The notes beneath the pieces were generated by a model. That model saw only the letters and a program-made list of their open reading frames with translations, did not search any database and had not been told where the DNA came from. From positions 1,178,001 through 1,242,000 of the forward strand of contig OZ037859.1 in NCBI GenBank assembly GCA_964035575.1: DNA of 64,000 bases. The letters are read 5' to 3'. This DNA is from Rhynchopus sp. YZ270_cl-10. Lineage: Eukaryota > Euglenozoa > Diplonemea > Diplonemida > Diplonemidae. Both the position numbers and the translations under genes were made by a program. Positions 1-11,888 of the stretch are shown here, piece after piece (position 1 is the first letter of the stretch; the number at the start of each line of letters is the position of its first letter).

Positions 1-1
1 T

Positions 2-2906
2 TGCGACTGCCCCACAAACTACATTAAAGACTCCATCACCGGTGCCTGTGTAGTGGATTACTGCGCACAGTTCGGCCACGTCTGCCTTGCAGTGGGACAG
101 GTCTGCTCTGTCTTAACGTCAACCAACTCTAGCGACACATGGCAGTGCGAATGCCAAGGCGGTGCTGTAGGTGTCGGCACCGCCCAACGTGCGTACTGCA
201 TCTACAAGGATGAATGTGCCCAAGGTAACAACGGAAAGCTCTGCTCCGATGCAGGGCAAATATGCCACGACCCAAGCAGCTCTGTGTCAGGAGACTGGCA
301 GTGCGCGTGCGCGTCCCCAACCACTGGGTCGAACGCCACCGCGGCAGTGGCCACATGCGAATACGACGAGTGCGGGGTCTCGGGCACAGCGTGCACTGCG
401 TCCGGGCAGACTTGCAACGACCCCGTCAAGACGGTTGCGTCCATCAACGACTGGGTGTGCTCCTGCTCTGGAAGCGTTGGGAACGTTCTTTCTGAAGTTG
501 GTGCGCCGGCTGCCTGCGTGTACACCCTAGACTGCACCGCAAACTCTGCTACGTGCTCAAGCAGTGGGCAGGCTTGCACAGATGTGGACGGGCAGACGGA
601 CAGCAACTATGTGTGCCAGTGCCTCAGCCCGTTCTCGGGGTCGCAAACGAACGCTGCTGCGTCGTGCACGCTGGATGAGTGCCTTGTAAACGAGAAGATC
701 TGCACTGCACAGGCACAGCTTTGTGTGGACCCGTCTGGTGCGGAAGGTGATTGGCAGTGCAGGTGTATTGGACCTGCGTCTGGCACGGGCGTTGCGAGGG
801 CAGCTGTTTGTACTTATGCAGGCGACTGTGCTGCGAACAGCAAGACGTGCACTGACGTTGGCCAGACGTGCACTGACCCTTCGTCGTTGACCGGTGGTGA
901 CTGGCAGTGCACGTGCGTACCTCCTTTCCAAGGCACGGGCTCACAGGGGGCGGCCACGTGCACGTACGACGAGTGCACCGACAACAGCGACGTCTGCGCT
1001 GCTGCTGGGCAGGTCTGCAAGGATGCAAAGCTGACCACAACAGGCGACTTTGAGTGCTTCTGTGCGGGCTCCACTACGGGCTCGTCCGCCGTCGCCAAGC
1101 CTGCGGTGTGCGCGCCTACCAACCCAACCGGGCTGTGCTCTACTGGCGTCTGCACTGCTGCAGGACAGGTGTGCACAGAAACAACAAGCAGCTTCAACTG
1201 CACCTGCGTGCCTCCTGCTGTTGGAACGGCAGGTCTCAACTCCCCTGCGACGTGCACTATTGACAAATGCTTGTCGATGGGACACCTTTGCGAGGGTGCG
1301 GGGCAGCTGTGCGAGACGGTGGGCACCGTTTCGTGGAAGTGCACTTGCCAGGGCAACAGCACGGGCGAGCAGGTGGAGGGGGTTGCTCGGTGCGAGTATG
1401 CTGGGGAGTGCGGGGACGGGATTTCGAAGACGTGCACGGATGTGGGACAGACCTGCTTTGACCCTGACCCGGCGACGAGTGGTGACTGGCAGTGCCGCTG
1501 CCTGGACGGGCAGCAGGGCAGCCCTGTCACTGCGGGCGTGGCGTCGTGCACCCTGAACGAATGCCTTGCACAGGGTGAGGTGTGCTATGCACAGGGACGC
1601 GACTGCCAGGACACCGATACCGCCACCGCAGCCTCGGGTTCGTGGGGCTGCGTCGCTTTCTCTGGCCTCTGCACCACAGAGTACCGTACCTGCACAAACG
1701 CAGACCAGGAGTGCGTCATCCCCAGCGGCGCGTCCTCCAGCGAATGGGTCTGTTCCTGCAGGGACAACCCCACAGGGGGCAGCACTCCAAACACCGCACA
1801 GCAGAGCTCTGTTGCGGATTGCGTCAACGCTGCAGCACCACCGTCGACACCGGCACCAGATGATGATGACGACGATTTGTGCTGGTGGTGTATTTTGTTG
1901 ATTGTGTTGGGGGCGATTCTGTGTTGTGCGCTGTGCATCTTTTTGGCGTTGAAGATGCGCAAGAAGCCGGAAGAGGAGGAGGAGAAGAAGGGGGAGGAGC
2001 CCGAAGCCCCACCTGTCCCCGTGAAAGGCCCCGAGCACAACGGCACGTTCTACGAGGACCCCGAGAAGGACGACCCCCTCCTGCGCACCCCACCCGAGGG
2101 TGGCGCACCACTCATGCCAATGCCAGTCTCCGCAGGTGCAGAGGGCACACCCTTCCGACCCCTCATGCGCAACGGCGGTGGCCGCGGGCAACGCACCAAC
2201 CCGCTCGCACACTACCCCAACGAGGCGCAGGATAACACCTTCGTATGTTCCACATTTTTTCGTTTCACTTCAATTTCAATGGAAAGTACATGTGCCAAAA
2301 AACCCCAAAAGTTGTAGAATTTTTATGGTCCAACATTTTTCTGGTTCATTACCACTATGTTTTTTCATTACAGATCGGAGGGACTCCGCCGAACGATGTC
2401 AGCCCGGCTGGTCGAGGCTATGCAGTTGCGTATGTGAACATATTTTACTGACACGTAGTGTTATTAGAAACTCGAATAATAAAGCCAATGTTTAATCGCC
2501 TGATACCGACTATTTTCTCCCTTTAAAAATTACTTGCGCCAAAATTCAGATCTCATACACTGTTTTTGGCTGTGTTCAACGAAAATAATCTTCCCCCTTT
2601 TTTCTAGTCGAGTAATCAATCAGTTGGCGACTGTCAAGAGTCGAGTTTTTTAAAACATCCTGTCGACATTGTTCCCACACCAACAGGAGTCCATTACCGC
2701 AGTATTCCCCACCTCCCTTGACGGATGCACCAACACGAATGCTTCAGACCCCTGCAGACGACCTTGGTGCCGCAGGTGTAGGGGGAGGAGGGGGAGGAGT
2801 GCTGGGCGGGGGGCGTGGAACCACATACGGCGGACGAGGCAGTATGCTCCCAATGGCGGACGCACCGATGTCCCTCGACCCGAAGCAGCTCGAGATTGTC
2901 ATTTGA
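2..2906 (+). CDS. Cysteine-repeat (EGF-like) type I membrane protein, 5' end outside window
   Basis: The frame is open from base 2, so the N-terminus lies upstream. Exon 2-2242 encodes about 14-15 cysteine-rich modules of 40-50 residues with a recurring pattern (DEC, then C, GQxC, D, GDWxCxC, G, AxC). A DDDDD stretch, a hydrophobic transmembrane segment near 1876-1950 (CWWCILLIVLGAILCC) and an acidic, proline-rich cytoplasmic tail follow. Two introns (2243-2373 and 2430-2686, both GTATGT...AG) join in frame to exons 2374-2429 and 2687-2906; the last ends SLDPKQLEIVI and a stop. The phases fit exactly (0, then 2). The modules resemble EGF-like extracellular repeats, so a surface adhesion or receptor role is inferred. 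No enzymatic domain is visible. Confidence 0.85.
2459..2617. repeat. About 150 bp dispersed repeat, copy 1 (inside an intron)
   Basis: This lies in the second intron of the cysteine-repeat gene and matches 52111-52248 over most of its length. Shared blocks include GTGTTA, TTAGAAAC, CGCCTGAT, GACTATTTTCTCCCT, GATCTCA, GGCTGTGTT and AGTCGAGT. ACTCGA near the left end and TCGAGT at the right end are inverted, which suggests a small TIR element. No coding capacity is seen. Confidence 0.7.
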
Positions 2907-3435
2907 TCAAAGAAAAGGGGGGGAAATGGGATAATTTCGCGAGTTTTGTGCTTTTTTTTGTGGGAACCCGACCACAGAAGAAAAAAAGAAGGCCTTTTTA
3001 AAAAGTGGCTGAGCACAGAACCCATCGTGATAGTTTTAATATCAACAACAAAAAACGCATTTTGTAAAGAGAAAAAGAAGAAAAAGAAAAAAAGAAAATG
3101 AGGTAGTGATGGGCAGTTGAATAATTCTGTCTCTCTGTTCCCCACCCCCCCGCCTTCACTTCCTCTTGTGCACAGTATTTTCAAAAACAAAAAACAAGCA
3201 AACATATTCTGAAGAAAGGGTGTTTCATGCATCCACAGCGAACGCAAAGAAAAAAAAGTAAAAATGCGTGAAGTTTTTGGAAAGCGGAGATTGCAAAACT
3301 GTGGCAACACGACCAAAGCAACTGCGCTAATCCAACAATTTATCAAAAAAAAAAGTAAAAATGCGAACGAACCATGAGAAAAAGCAAAGGCCTTTCACAG
3401 CCTTGTCCCCACCATATTTATTTTCTTTTTTTTAG

Positions 3436-3476
3436 ATACATGTACCCATGAGGTACATCTCGTCTTATAACCTTTG
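3436..3476 (+). repeat. H1 hairpin repeat
   Basis: Stem ATGTAC / GTACAT with a 7-nt loop CCATGAG, followed by the family tail (CTTATAACCTTTG). All six stem pairs differ from the consensus CTAAGC / GCTTAG except for the closing C-G, yet pairing is intact. Confidence 0.6.
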
Positions 3477-4140
3477 TTTTGTTTTGTTGACGTTGCGAAT
3501 AGAACAGCAACTCAGTTGGAAAAAAAAACCCCCAGTAATTAAAAAAAAGGTAACTGATACGGTTAAAGAACACACAAAATGTTTTGAGTTTGTAATCAGT
3601 TGTTTTTATATAAAAATGACCTCCCCCCCAATTTGGAAAAGGGTGGAGATGGCTTAGGTCCATCCCAACAACTATTTTTGAAAAGAAAAAAAAAGAGTAC
3701 ATACCCTATTAGCCCCTAGGGTTATTAGGCGATTGTCGACACAACAAAAACTTAACTGAGAAAGACGGCCCGCGATCCGAGGCTATTACGTGACTTTAGG
3801 GACAGTGAAGCTTGCATGTGGCAACTGCACTATTCCAACAATTTTTCAAAAAAGTAGAATGAAAAACAGATACCTCCCTGCAGTGGTCAGACAACACCGT
3901 GTTTGAAACTCCCCCCCTTTTTTTTGGAAAAAAAAAAAAACACATTTTTTTGTGTAAAAAAGATCGGTAACCAGCGGGAAAAAGAACGCAAATCAAATCT
4001 ACTATTATATTGTTGGGGTAAGTGTCGAAAAAAAAACTACGTCTCCAATCTGATGTCAGTTCATGTAGACAAAAAAAATAGATTCCTTCCCGACTTGGTT
4101 GCACAAAAACTGAACGCCCGATATTTTATTTTATTGTCAA

Positions 4141-4197
4141 TGCCTGCCGTCCGCCGATGAACGGTAAAAGCGTTTTGCACTTTCAACTTCTCTTTTT
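4141..4197 (+). repeat. H2 hairpin repeat
   Basis: Begins TGCCTGC, has CCG paired with CGG across CCGATGAA, and ends GCACTTTCAACTTCTC. It is nearly the same as the copies at 43010 and 60036. Confidence 0.65.
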
Positions 4198-4930
4198 TTA
4201 CGATAACAATAGTAACGACGATGTGTGTGCACGATCTGATTTAGAAGAGGGAGACGAGATGAAGCTCAAAAAATCTCAAAAACCCCCTTTAGAACGGACA
4301 AAGGTGCACCATATCAACCATACTTTGTGTGACCAACCGCTCTTCGGGTCTCATTTTTTTTTGAGCATCGAACCGAAGGTCTGATTGTCGATGCAAAATA
4401 AAAGTTTACATTTTCCTCTCTTCATTCTGGTTTCCCATCTCCCATCCCATTTCAAAGAAAATTAAAACGAGATGCAACTCAAAAATGCACATTACGCACA
4501 AAGAATGTCTCAAAATCAGACTAGAGTAGCATATTCCTCTATACCTTCAGCAATTCATTAGCCTCCGTGTACTTTATGTAATAAACGTACCTGAGGTGAT
4601 TGTCGACATTGAACAACATTCTTTCTTTTCAGAGTTGGGTACGACCTACGTATATGGCCTTTACTTGGCGCAAAGGCGCTCACCATTGAGTACAAAGAGG
4701 TTACCCACTCCGGTGGTTGAGGTGATTGGCAACAACAAAAAAGGGGGGTGTTTTATCTTTTTCGGTTTCGCAAAGTTAACCAAAATTGTCAGTTTTATTT
4801 AGTCCGCCGATCTACGTTGGAGCGTTTGAACTTTCAACTCATCTTTGTGCTCTTGTCGCTCCTTTCCCCCCTTTTTCTTTCTCTTCGGATGGTGTTTTTT
4901 TTTTTTTTTTTGGAAATAAACTTTTTGAGA

Positions 4931-4976
4931 GTGACTCAAGCATGAGAGGCTTAGGGTCATCTTATAAGCTTTTCAT
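4931..4976 (+). repeat. H1 hairpin repeat
   Basis: GTGACTCAAGC, loop ATGAGAG, GCTTAG, then the tail CATCTTATAAGCTTTTC. Confidence 0.65.
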
Positions 4977-5637
4977 TTCGTGAAATTTTTTTTTAAAAGC
5001 ATTTTATGTTTTTGCTCTATTTTTCGAACGCCTGAACCCCCTCCTCTTTCAACCATGGATGGTGTTGGGGGGGGGCAAAAAAAAAAATGCAAAAAAAAAA
5101 AAAAAAAGAGAGTGTCACAGAGGTTTCTGAAGGTCTCGTTTCTCTCAATATGTTCGAGGTGGGTGCTTAGCATTCGTGTACACGTTCAGTACGAAGGTGG
5201 TGTCTGCACCAATAGCTTCACTGTTAGAGAGACCTGGCCTTTGAGGCATTCCTCCCATTTTTCGTTTTCCTTATTTTTTTGTTCTTTCCAGGTGATTCCA
5301 TTGTCAATACTGTTCGTGTTACCATTTTTTTTTTTATATATAGCGGAAGGAGACCAAGCGCGCCCCCCGCTCACACTACGGTCAGGCAAAGTCATTAGGT
5401 ATATCTTTCACATCTTCTGTTGTTGACTGTAGGGTATTTTTATGTTTTTATTTCTTTTTTTTTTGCATGTGGCCAGTTGGAGGTGACTGAACCAATAGTA
5501 TCTATCCACCCCCCTTTTTTTTGTTTTTGTTTTTTTTGTTTTTGGTGACCAAACGAAGCTTAGTTTCATCTTAGCTGTTCTTTGAAGGCAAAGACGTCTT
5601 CTAAATGATTGTGTTTGGAGCATTTATTGTTTTTAAT

Positions 5638-5690
5638 GTGACTAAGCACGAGAGGCTTAGGGTCATCTTATAAACTTTTCTTTTCTTTTT
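5638..5690 (+). repeat. H1 hairpin repeat, consensus copy
   Basis: GTGA followed by CTAAGC-ACGAGAG-GCTTAG, then GGTCATCTTATAAACTTTTC. The stem is perfect. Confidence 0.75.
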
Positions 5691-5935
5691 CACATCCCAC
5701 CCTTTGACTGAGGTGATCCAACTCCTTTTTAGACTGTTTCCCCCCTTCTTCCTTTCCCCTCGAAAATATAACATTTCCCCCAAATACATACAACTAGATT
5801 CCCTTTCCCCTCCATTTTTCGTCTATTTTCACTGCCACGAAAAAAAATCCCTGCCTTTTTTTTCCCCCTCCAAACTAAAGTGATATACATTGTCTGGTGC
5901 GCATTGCACTGTTCTGTTTCATTTCTCTGTTTCTT

Positions 5936-6648
5936 CAGGGTTTCCGCCAAGGGGGACCGGGGGGGCCCATGGACCCCCCCAAGAAAAATGGGGTTTTGGA
6001 GGTTGTAGATGACCCCCCGTGGTCATGTGACCCCACCGTGCAGAGCATTTGGCTCGCTGTGTCAAAAGAAGTGGAAGAAAAGGGGGGGAAAATCTAAAAG
6101 AAAAAAAGAGAAAAAGAAAAAAGTAGCGTACCGTGCGCCTGCGGCGCTGTTGCTGACTATTTGATATTGATATATCCCCATTGATACTTATGTGGTTGCC
6201 CCTTTTTTAAGGAGGCTTCGATGCAAGCAGCGAGTACATTCACTTTCTATTACATGTTCCAACTGCAGCACTGTAGCGCCATACAACGAAAAAAGCAAAT
6301 GCCATCACCCTCTCACAAGACCCTTACCTTGTTAAGCTTCCACCCCCGACCAGATCCTGCACTAGCAGGTGATTGTCGACACAACAAAAAAGCAAAGACA
6401 GCCTTTCTGCAGCCTAGTGGAAGTGACACCTCAATCGGCAGTGAGCTCCCCCGCCCTTTCAACCCTTCCCGAAATTTTTTTTGCGGCCCTCCCCCCGCAG
6501 CACCCTTCGCCTCTCCACCTGTGGCTGCCAGGGAGGCGCGCGCGAAGCGCGCGACGACCGCTCTTGCGGGGAGAAAAAAAATTTTTTGGGGGGTCTTTTT
6601 GATGGACCCCCCCAAATCCTGAAACCCCAAATGCTGGCGGAAACCCTG
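5936..6648. mobile_element. TIR element A (713 bp, non-autonomous)
   Basis: Perfect 14-bp terminal inverted repeats, CAGGGTTTCCGCCA at 5936-5949 and its complement at 6635-6648. They are flanked by a 5-bp direct repeat TTCTT (5931-5935 and 6649-6653) that looks like a target-site duplication. The interior has G- and C-runs and GC-rich palindromes. No transposase frame is visible, so this is a MITE-like element of a DNA transposon superfamily I cannot name. Two internal segments (6119-6147 and 6529-6573) recur in reverse orientation in element B. Confidence 0.75.
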
Positions 6649-7011
6649 TTCTTTAGAAAAAAAAAATGTGAAATGCTGTCTGAATGGCAGCTCCACAAAA
6701 AACGAAACAGATTATCGAGAAAAAAAAAGGGTGTAAAGTGAGGTCAGCGTCACTGAGGCGTTAACACTTCCAACTCCTTTTTTCTTCTTTTTTCAAATGT
6801 CAAAAAAAAGCAAGGGTACATTTTTTTTGCACCCTCTTTGCATTCTTTTTGTTTCGTAAAGAAAAGAATGTTTAAAGAATTTTTTTGCTGATCTGAACAT
6901 GCCAAAAAGCCAAGATGAGGAGTTTCCCAACATTGACAGCATGGCGTAAGGGGCGATGGTTGGAGAGATTTTTGGTGCATCTCCACTAGGAACCTTCAGT
7001 CTTTGTAGATG

Positions 7012-7052
7012 TATGACGCACGAGGGGCGTATTTCATCTTTCAATTATTTTC
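7012..7052 (+). repeat. H1 hairpin repeat
   Basis: Stem ACGC / GCGT with loop ACGAGGG, then TTTCATCTTTCAATTATTTTC. The stem pairs differ from consensus but still match. Confidence 0.55.
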
Positions 7053-7909
7053 TTCTCGTAATGTGTGTACACAGTCATCTAGGGGTTATTGAGGGGTTTG
7101 CACTTCTCTTTTTATCTGACCTGAGGAAATCTCCCTGTCATCTAAAAAGTGAATTTGGAGGACCAAAAAAAAGTTGCGGGGCTAACGTGAGGGGCAAGGT
7201 AAAAGCATGGGGGTTATTTACTCATCTTTTTCTAAAATGCGCGTCACAAAGGCACGACTAGAATGATATTCACATTCCGCACCTCCCAGGCAATCCTCTC
7301 GTTTTGTAAGGCGACTCAGCACATGGCCGGCTGTTTCATTCTTACATTGTTTTCTTGCTTCTTTTGAAAATTAATTCTTGTTTTGTTTGTTTCACTGTGT
7401 TGTGTACAGCCCACGTTTTTTCTTTTTCCTTGCACTCAAAAATATGATACAATGTTTTGTGTTCGTATTAGTGAGCATGGAGGTTCCAAAGGTTTAACAA
7501 ACACTCGGGAAAATGTGGGGGATGTGCACAATATTGTTCTAAACAAACAAACAGACAAAAATAGACGAATTCATACACAAAAAATAGAGAGAACGATGTA
7601 GACTGCCTGGATGGCAGCTATACTAAGCCAACAGATTTTAGCAAAAAAAAGAAGGCAACCAAACAATCAACAAATACAAACGAGTTTCTTTCCAAAAGAC
7701 AGTGAATATTATTTCCTCCCTGGATAAATGAACAACTGCTTTGCGTGAGAGACCCCTCTCAATCCCTTTCGGTAACAAGGGTCGCTTATCCACCTATCCC
7801 AATCCTTTTTGGAATATTTCAGGTGGGAACCTAAAAAAAAAAATCCTCCTCGTTTTATTCTGTATTTTGTATTTCTTGTGTGTTCGTCTCGCGACATAAA
7901 ATTAAATTG

Positions 7910-7946
<37 letters not shown>

Positions 7947-8389
7947 GCGCAGCAAGGCGTATACTGCTTCCTCTCAAACTTTTTTTCTTTTTGTTTTCCT
8001 CTTTTTTTTTGTGTGAGCTTAGCTTCGGTTCTTTCTTTTTCTTTTTTGTTTGAGAAAAAGAAGTGTCAGAGTAAGTGATAATATATCAGTAATTTGTGAA
8101 AATTGATTATCTTGTCATATTTTCTCTCTTCAATGTCTTCACTCCGCTCTGTCGCTCATTTTCTCTCTCTTTCTCTCTTGTCTTTTTTCTGCCGTAGCTT
8201 CATTTGCCTTCACATCTGGTCAGTATATGTTCGTCTGTTTAGTGGGTTTCCGAAGAGCGTAGTAAGATCGCACCAAGGTGACTATGTTCTAATGTTCAAG
8301 AATTATTCAAAAAAAGAAACAAAGAGCATTTCTAAAACGGTCCTGGAATTTCCCAGTCCAGTTAGTGCTTTTTAAAAAAAATATGTTGG

Positions 8390-8422
8390 TGCCTGCGTCC
8401 CAGAAGCGTTTGCGCTCTCAAA
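8390..8422 (+). repeat. H2 repeat, short variant
   Basis: TGCCTGCGTCCCAGAAGCG followed by TTTGCGCTCTC. The middle of the longer H2 form is missing. Confidence 0.45.
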
Positions 8423-8882
8423 AACTTTGCCTTTTTTTTAAAAAATTTAGATCCGGTGCCCTGCGTTTGTCAGTTGTCCGGTGAGGTGGTTTTTGCACTT
8501 AAAAAATTTATTTATCTGTGCGAAGAAGGGTGTTTAAATGCACCCTTCAGGGATATAGTGGAAAGAGTCCCCCCCCACCCCTCTTTTCCAGTATCATATT
8601 TTAGCTTTTTTTTTTTTGTGAATTTTTTGCATTGCAACAAAATGTTGGATGTCGTTAGAATGTCCTGATACTTTCTCTTGATTAGAAAGTACATGAAACT
8701 AAGAGACGTGGGAGCGTTCTTTTTTTTATACTCTGTGTCGCCCCCCCTTTCGATGGGTTCCCACACAAATAGAAAAAAAAAATATCTCAAAAACCTACGC
8801 AAATTGTTTGCGATTGAAGGATCGCTTTTTGTTTGCAGGTCGCACTCCCCGCCTCTCCCCCCGCCTCCTTTTTGTGTGTCAG

Positions 8883-8932
8883 TGCCTGCGTACGGAGCCT
8901 AGAGGTATTTTACACTTTCTACTTCGTTTTTT
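8883..8932 (+). repeat. H2 repeat, diverged
   Basis: TGCCTGCGTACGGAGCCTAG then AGGTATTTTACACTTTCTAC. The tail matches the family; the hairpin part is degenerate. Confidence 0.4.
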
Positions 8933-9439
8933 TCTTTTAGTATTTTATGTGAGCGTTCCCTCCCCTCCCATCTCCTCATAAAACAAACGAAACATCCCCG
9001 AAAAAAAAAAAAAAAAAAAGTTTCCATTCAAAACTTCCCCCTCCTCAGTACCGTGCAAAATTTTTACTTTCCCTCCCTTATTGTTAAAAGCTTTTCCAAA
9101 AAAGTTACCGTAGTAAGTAACAAACAGAGCTACCTACGTAGGTCGTTCTTTTTTTCACATTGTGTGAACACATTGTGTAGGCATTCGGACCAAGCCAAAC
9201 AGGAGGCTTGGATTCACTCTTCTCGCTTATTCTTTACCCGAGATTTCTCTTATTTTTTTTTCTCCCCTTACAATTCGCTGTATTCCCCCCCTTCCCCCTT
9301 CATGCGCTTTCGCCCGAGGTCCCTCCCCCCACACACCCGGGCTCCCTTTCCTTTCCCTTTACCTTATTTGCGGGTTTCCCGCCACCCCCTCAAAGATGTG
9401 TACGCAGAAGGTCATCTTGTGAACGTTTCTTTTGTTATA

Positions 9440-9477
9440 GGTGACGAAGCATGAGAGGCTTCAGCATCATATCTTAT
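9440..9477 (+). repeat. H1 hairpin repeat
   Basis: GTGAC then GAAGC-ATGAGAG-GCTTC. The outer T-A pair of the consensus is replaced by G-C, a two-sided change. The tail is ATCATATCTTA. Confidence 0.65.
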
Positions 9478-10044
9478 ATCTAGTTGTAGGGTACCCAAAT
9501 TCATCCAAAGAGGGGAAAAAAATCCGTTTGTATAGGGGGTTTGTTAGGGGAAAACAGAAGCGAAATAAAAATAACACTGTTTTGTTTTTCATGCGGGGGG
9601 AGGGTATATAAGTTACCTGTCGCCGCTACAAAGATAAAAAAAAGTACCCGATCATATTTTTTTTAGTATTCTTGCAAAAAATAGACGCGATCCGATGACC
9701 TAAGGTGGCTTTTTTTTTTTTTTTTTATACTCAGGCAGCATTCGCTAGTTACTGGGAAGATCAATCAGGGCAGCCCTCACAGGCACGTGCCGAAGTGTGC
9801 CCGCCAGCGGTGTGAGTGAGAGTCACACTTGGTGTGGGGTTTTGGTTAATATTCTCATCATTGTAAAGAGCCTCAGGGAGGTGTCCTGGCTGCGGTGGTG
9901 TCTGTACTTCCCCCTTGCCTACTAGACGAGTAATAGGCCGGCACCTAGGTGTAGTGTTGACTCATTAGGGATCGGGTGTGTACCTCCACAGTGTGTGACC
10001 ACCTTCATTTCCCAGGGTTAGCCATCCATGGCTTTATTTCGCTC

Positions 10045-10454
10045 TTTCTTCTTCTTCTTCTTCTTCTTCTTCTTCTTCTTCTTCTTCTTCTTCTTCTTCT
10101 TCTTCTTCTTCTTCTTCTTCTTCTTCTTCTTCTTCTTCTTCTTCTTCTTCTTCTTCTTCTTCTTCTTCTTCTTCTTCTTCTTCTTCTTCTTCTTCTTCTT
10201 CTTCTTCTTCTTCTTCTTCTTCTTCTTCTTCTTCTTCTTCTTCTTCTTCTTCTTCTTCTTCTTCTTCTTCTTCTTCTTCTTCTTCTTCTTCTTCTTCTTC
10301 TTCTTCTTCTTCTTCTTCTTCTTCTTCTTCTTCTTCTTCTTCTTCTTCTTCTTCTTCTTCTTCTTCTTCTTCTTCTTCTTCTTCTTCTTCTTCTTCTTCT
10401 TCTTCTTCTTCTTCTTCTTCTTCTTCTTCTTCTTCTTCTTCTTCTTCTTCTTCT
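10045..10454 (+). repeat. TTC/CTT microsatellite, about 136 units
   Basis: Uninterrupted trinucleotide tract of about 410 bp. It ends in TTCTACAG, directly before the chain of hairpins at 10459. A second TTC tract lies at 12239-12348, so the two bracket the element between them. Confidence 0.95.
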
Positions 10455-10648
10455 ACAGTAAACTTGTTTAAGAAGCTTTGCTTCGACTCAGGAGTCTTTC
10501 AAGATATAGAATGACTAATGCAGCATGCCCCTCATGGGCTTACCACTTACGGTTAGTAAGGTTGGAACGAGGATCGATGGGGAACCCAAAACACACAAAA
10601 CACACAAACACACATTCACGAATCAGAATTTTGTCTTTTGCTTCCCCA

Positions 10649-10675
10649 GTATCGCCCTCTGTACGTACTCCTCTC
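10649..10675 (+). repeat. 27-bp direct repeat, left copy
   Basis: Identical to 12133-12159. It begins GTATCGCCCTCTG and is preceded by CTTCCCCA. It sits 7 bases before the start codon at 10683. Confidence 0.9.
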
Positions 10676-10682
10676 ATCAAAA

Positions 10683-11816
10683 ATGGATTCTCTTGACGAG
10701 TTAAAGAACGAATCGTTTTACTGCTTCACATCGTCAGCGGTCTTGGTGCAAGCCCTGGCAAACGCCCCCGACGCCGTTAAAACGGCCATACCTGCACGAA
10801 TCTCCCTGCGGGGAGATTTCGTGAAGGCAACTATCAGTTGCCTGGAGGTGGAAGGGCAGGAGATGGATGAGGTCGTACTACGTACGCTTGTGGGCCAGTT
10901 GACACGTCGGGATGCAAAAGAGTGGAAGGACACCGCTGTACGCAGATTGTGCATGTTGCTTGCGGCGGTCAGGAAGTCGGTTGGGGATGTAGTGTTTGAA
11001 AAACTCATGACCAACGGTGAAACCTTCAGCTCATCGACGGAGGTACATTCCCCTAAGCCTGCTGTGTCTACCGAACAGGAGGCCGTCGACGAGGAGGACC
11101 AGGTGAAGTTAAAGGTGTCTTTCAAACAGGCGCAGGTTCCAAAACAGAAGGCGAAGCCGGCGGTCGCTAGCGAGGGAGAGGCTGACGATTCCTCCAGCGA
11201 CTCCCGTCAGGAAAAGGAGGATGAGGACTCATTGGATGGTACGGAGGACCACCAAGGGGACTTCTTCTCAGGAGACGTTGAAACGGCGGTTTTCAACCCC
11301 CGTTCCTGGCTGAAGATGGACCAGCTGCAACTATCGGAGCTAAAGGCGGCCCTCAAAGAGCTAGTGCCGTCCTCAGGGGCTAACCAGCAGGCGGCCAGTG
11401 GTGCTCTAGCAGTCATCATGATGGTGTTGAAGGACGCCTCTCCTTTAGATATCTTGGAGACGTCCTTCAACACACTGCTAGAGGCCCACTTTGCCCACAA
11501 AAACGGTCCCGAAGCAGGTAAGGCTTACCGGAAGGAGATGCTGCTCACCCCCGACATCTCAAAACAGCGCAGGGCAGCCATGAAAGGAGCTGAAAAGGTA
11601 CAGGGGAAGAGGCCTGCGTCGGCCCGCGACGACACAACGCTGAACGAACCCTCCCAGAAAAAGACCCGCAGAGGCGGCGGCAAGAAGGGAGGAAAGTCGT
11701 GGGGTAGCAACAACTACAACGGAAACAACAGCAACAAGAACAACAACAACAACAACGCCGGCCAGAAGGGCGGAAAGGGGGGTTTTCGCTCAGGGTTCTA
11801 CAACAAAAGACCATAA
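10683..11816 (+). CDS. Gag-like protein of the hairpin-bounded element (377 aa)
   Basis: The ATG at 10683 is the first in the frame after the 27-bp repeat. The N-terminal half is mostly helical (NESFYCF, RDAKEWKD, LCMLLAAVRKSVGD). The middle (about residues 120-190) is acidic and serine-rich. A second helical block (about 205-270) is followed by a basic C-terminal tail with RRGGGKKGGK, an asparagine run and GGKGGFRSGFYNKRP, which looks like a nucleic-acid-binding tail. There is no CCHC knuckle. The composition and its place in a repeat-bounded unit suggest a Gag/ORF1 protein of a DIRS-like retroelement. A host RNA-binding protein is the alternative. The frame looks whole. Confidence 0.55.
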   Translation: MDSLDELKNESFYCFTSSAVLVQALANAPDAVKTAIPARISLRGDFVKATISCLEVEGQEMDEVVLRTLVGQLTRRDAKEWKDTAVRRLCMLLAAVRKSVGDVVFEKLMTNGETFSSSTEVHSPKPAVSTEQEAVDEEDQVKLKVSFKQAQVPKQKAKPAVASEGEADDSSSDSRQEKEDEDSLDGTEDHQGDFFSGDVETAVFNPRSWLKMDQLQLSELKAALKELVPSSGANQQAASGALAVIMMVLKDASPLDILETSFNTLLEAHFAHKNGPEAGKAYRKEMLLTPDISKQRRAAMKGAEKVQGKRPASARDDTTLNEPSQKKTRRGGGKKGGKSWGSNNYNGNNSNKNNNNNNAGQKGGKGGFRSGFYNKRP

Positions 11817-11888
11817 GCTCGAAGGGAGGGGCTCGGAGCGACACCCCTTGCGAGGGAATACGCTCAAGAAGGATGAACTTGCGGGACA

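Larger units (their letters stand above)
2907..5935. other. Gene-free T/A-rich intergenic DNA
   Basis: No convincing coding region on either strand. The stretch is full of homopolymer A, T, C and G runs. It holds dispersed hairpin repeats (listed separately) and several copies of a GATTGTCGACA motif (near 3730 and 4597, and again at 6371). Confidence 0.6.
6649..10044. other. Gene-free intergenic DNA
   Basis: No supported gene. It holds long homopolymers (A-runs near 7911-7942 and 9001-9019), hairpin repeats and, at 9730-10040, a non-repetitive GC-richer stretch that ends in the TTC tract. That last stretch could be the end of a retroelement, but I see no coding evidence for this. Confidence 0.5.

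Noticed and set aside
941-2212. Long open frame opposite the cysteine-repeat gene
   Set aside because: It mirrors the GC-rich + strand coding region, and the + frame has clear repeated modules, a membrane segment and consistent splicing.
9600-9620. GGTATATAAG as a TATA promoter
   Set aside because: There is no gene within reach downstream on the + strand except the element after the TTC tract, and one such hexamer is expected by chance in A/T-rich DNA.
9976-10461. Long leucine or phenylalanine homopolymer frame
   Set aside because: It is only the translation of the TTC/CTT microsatellite.
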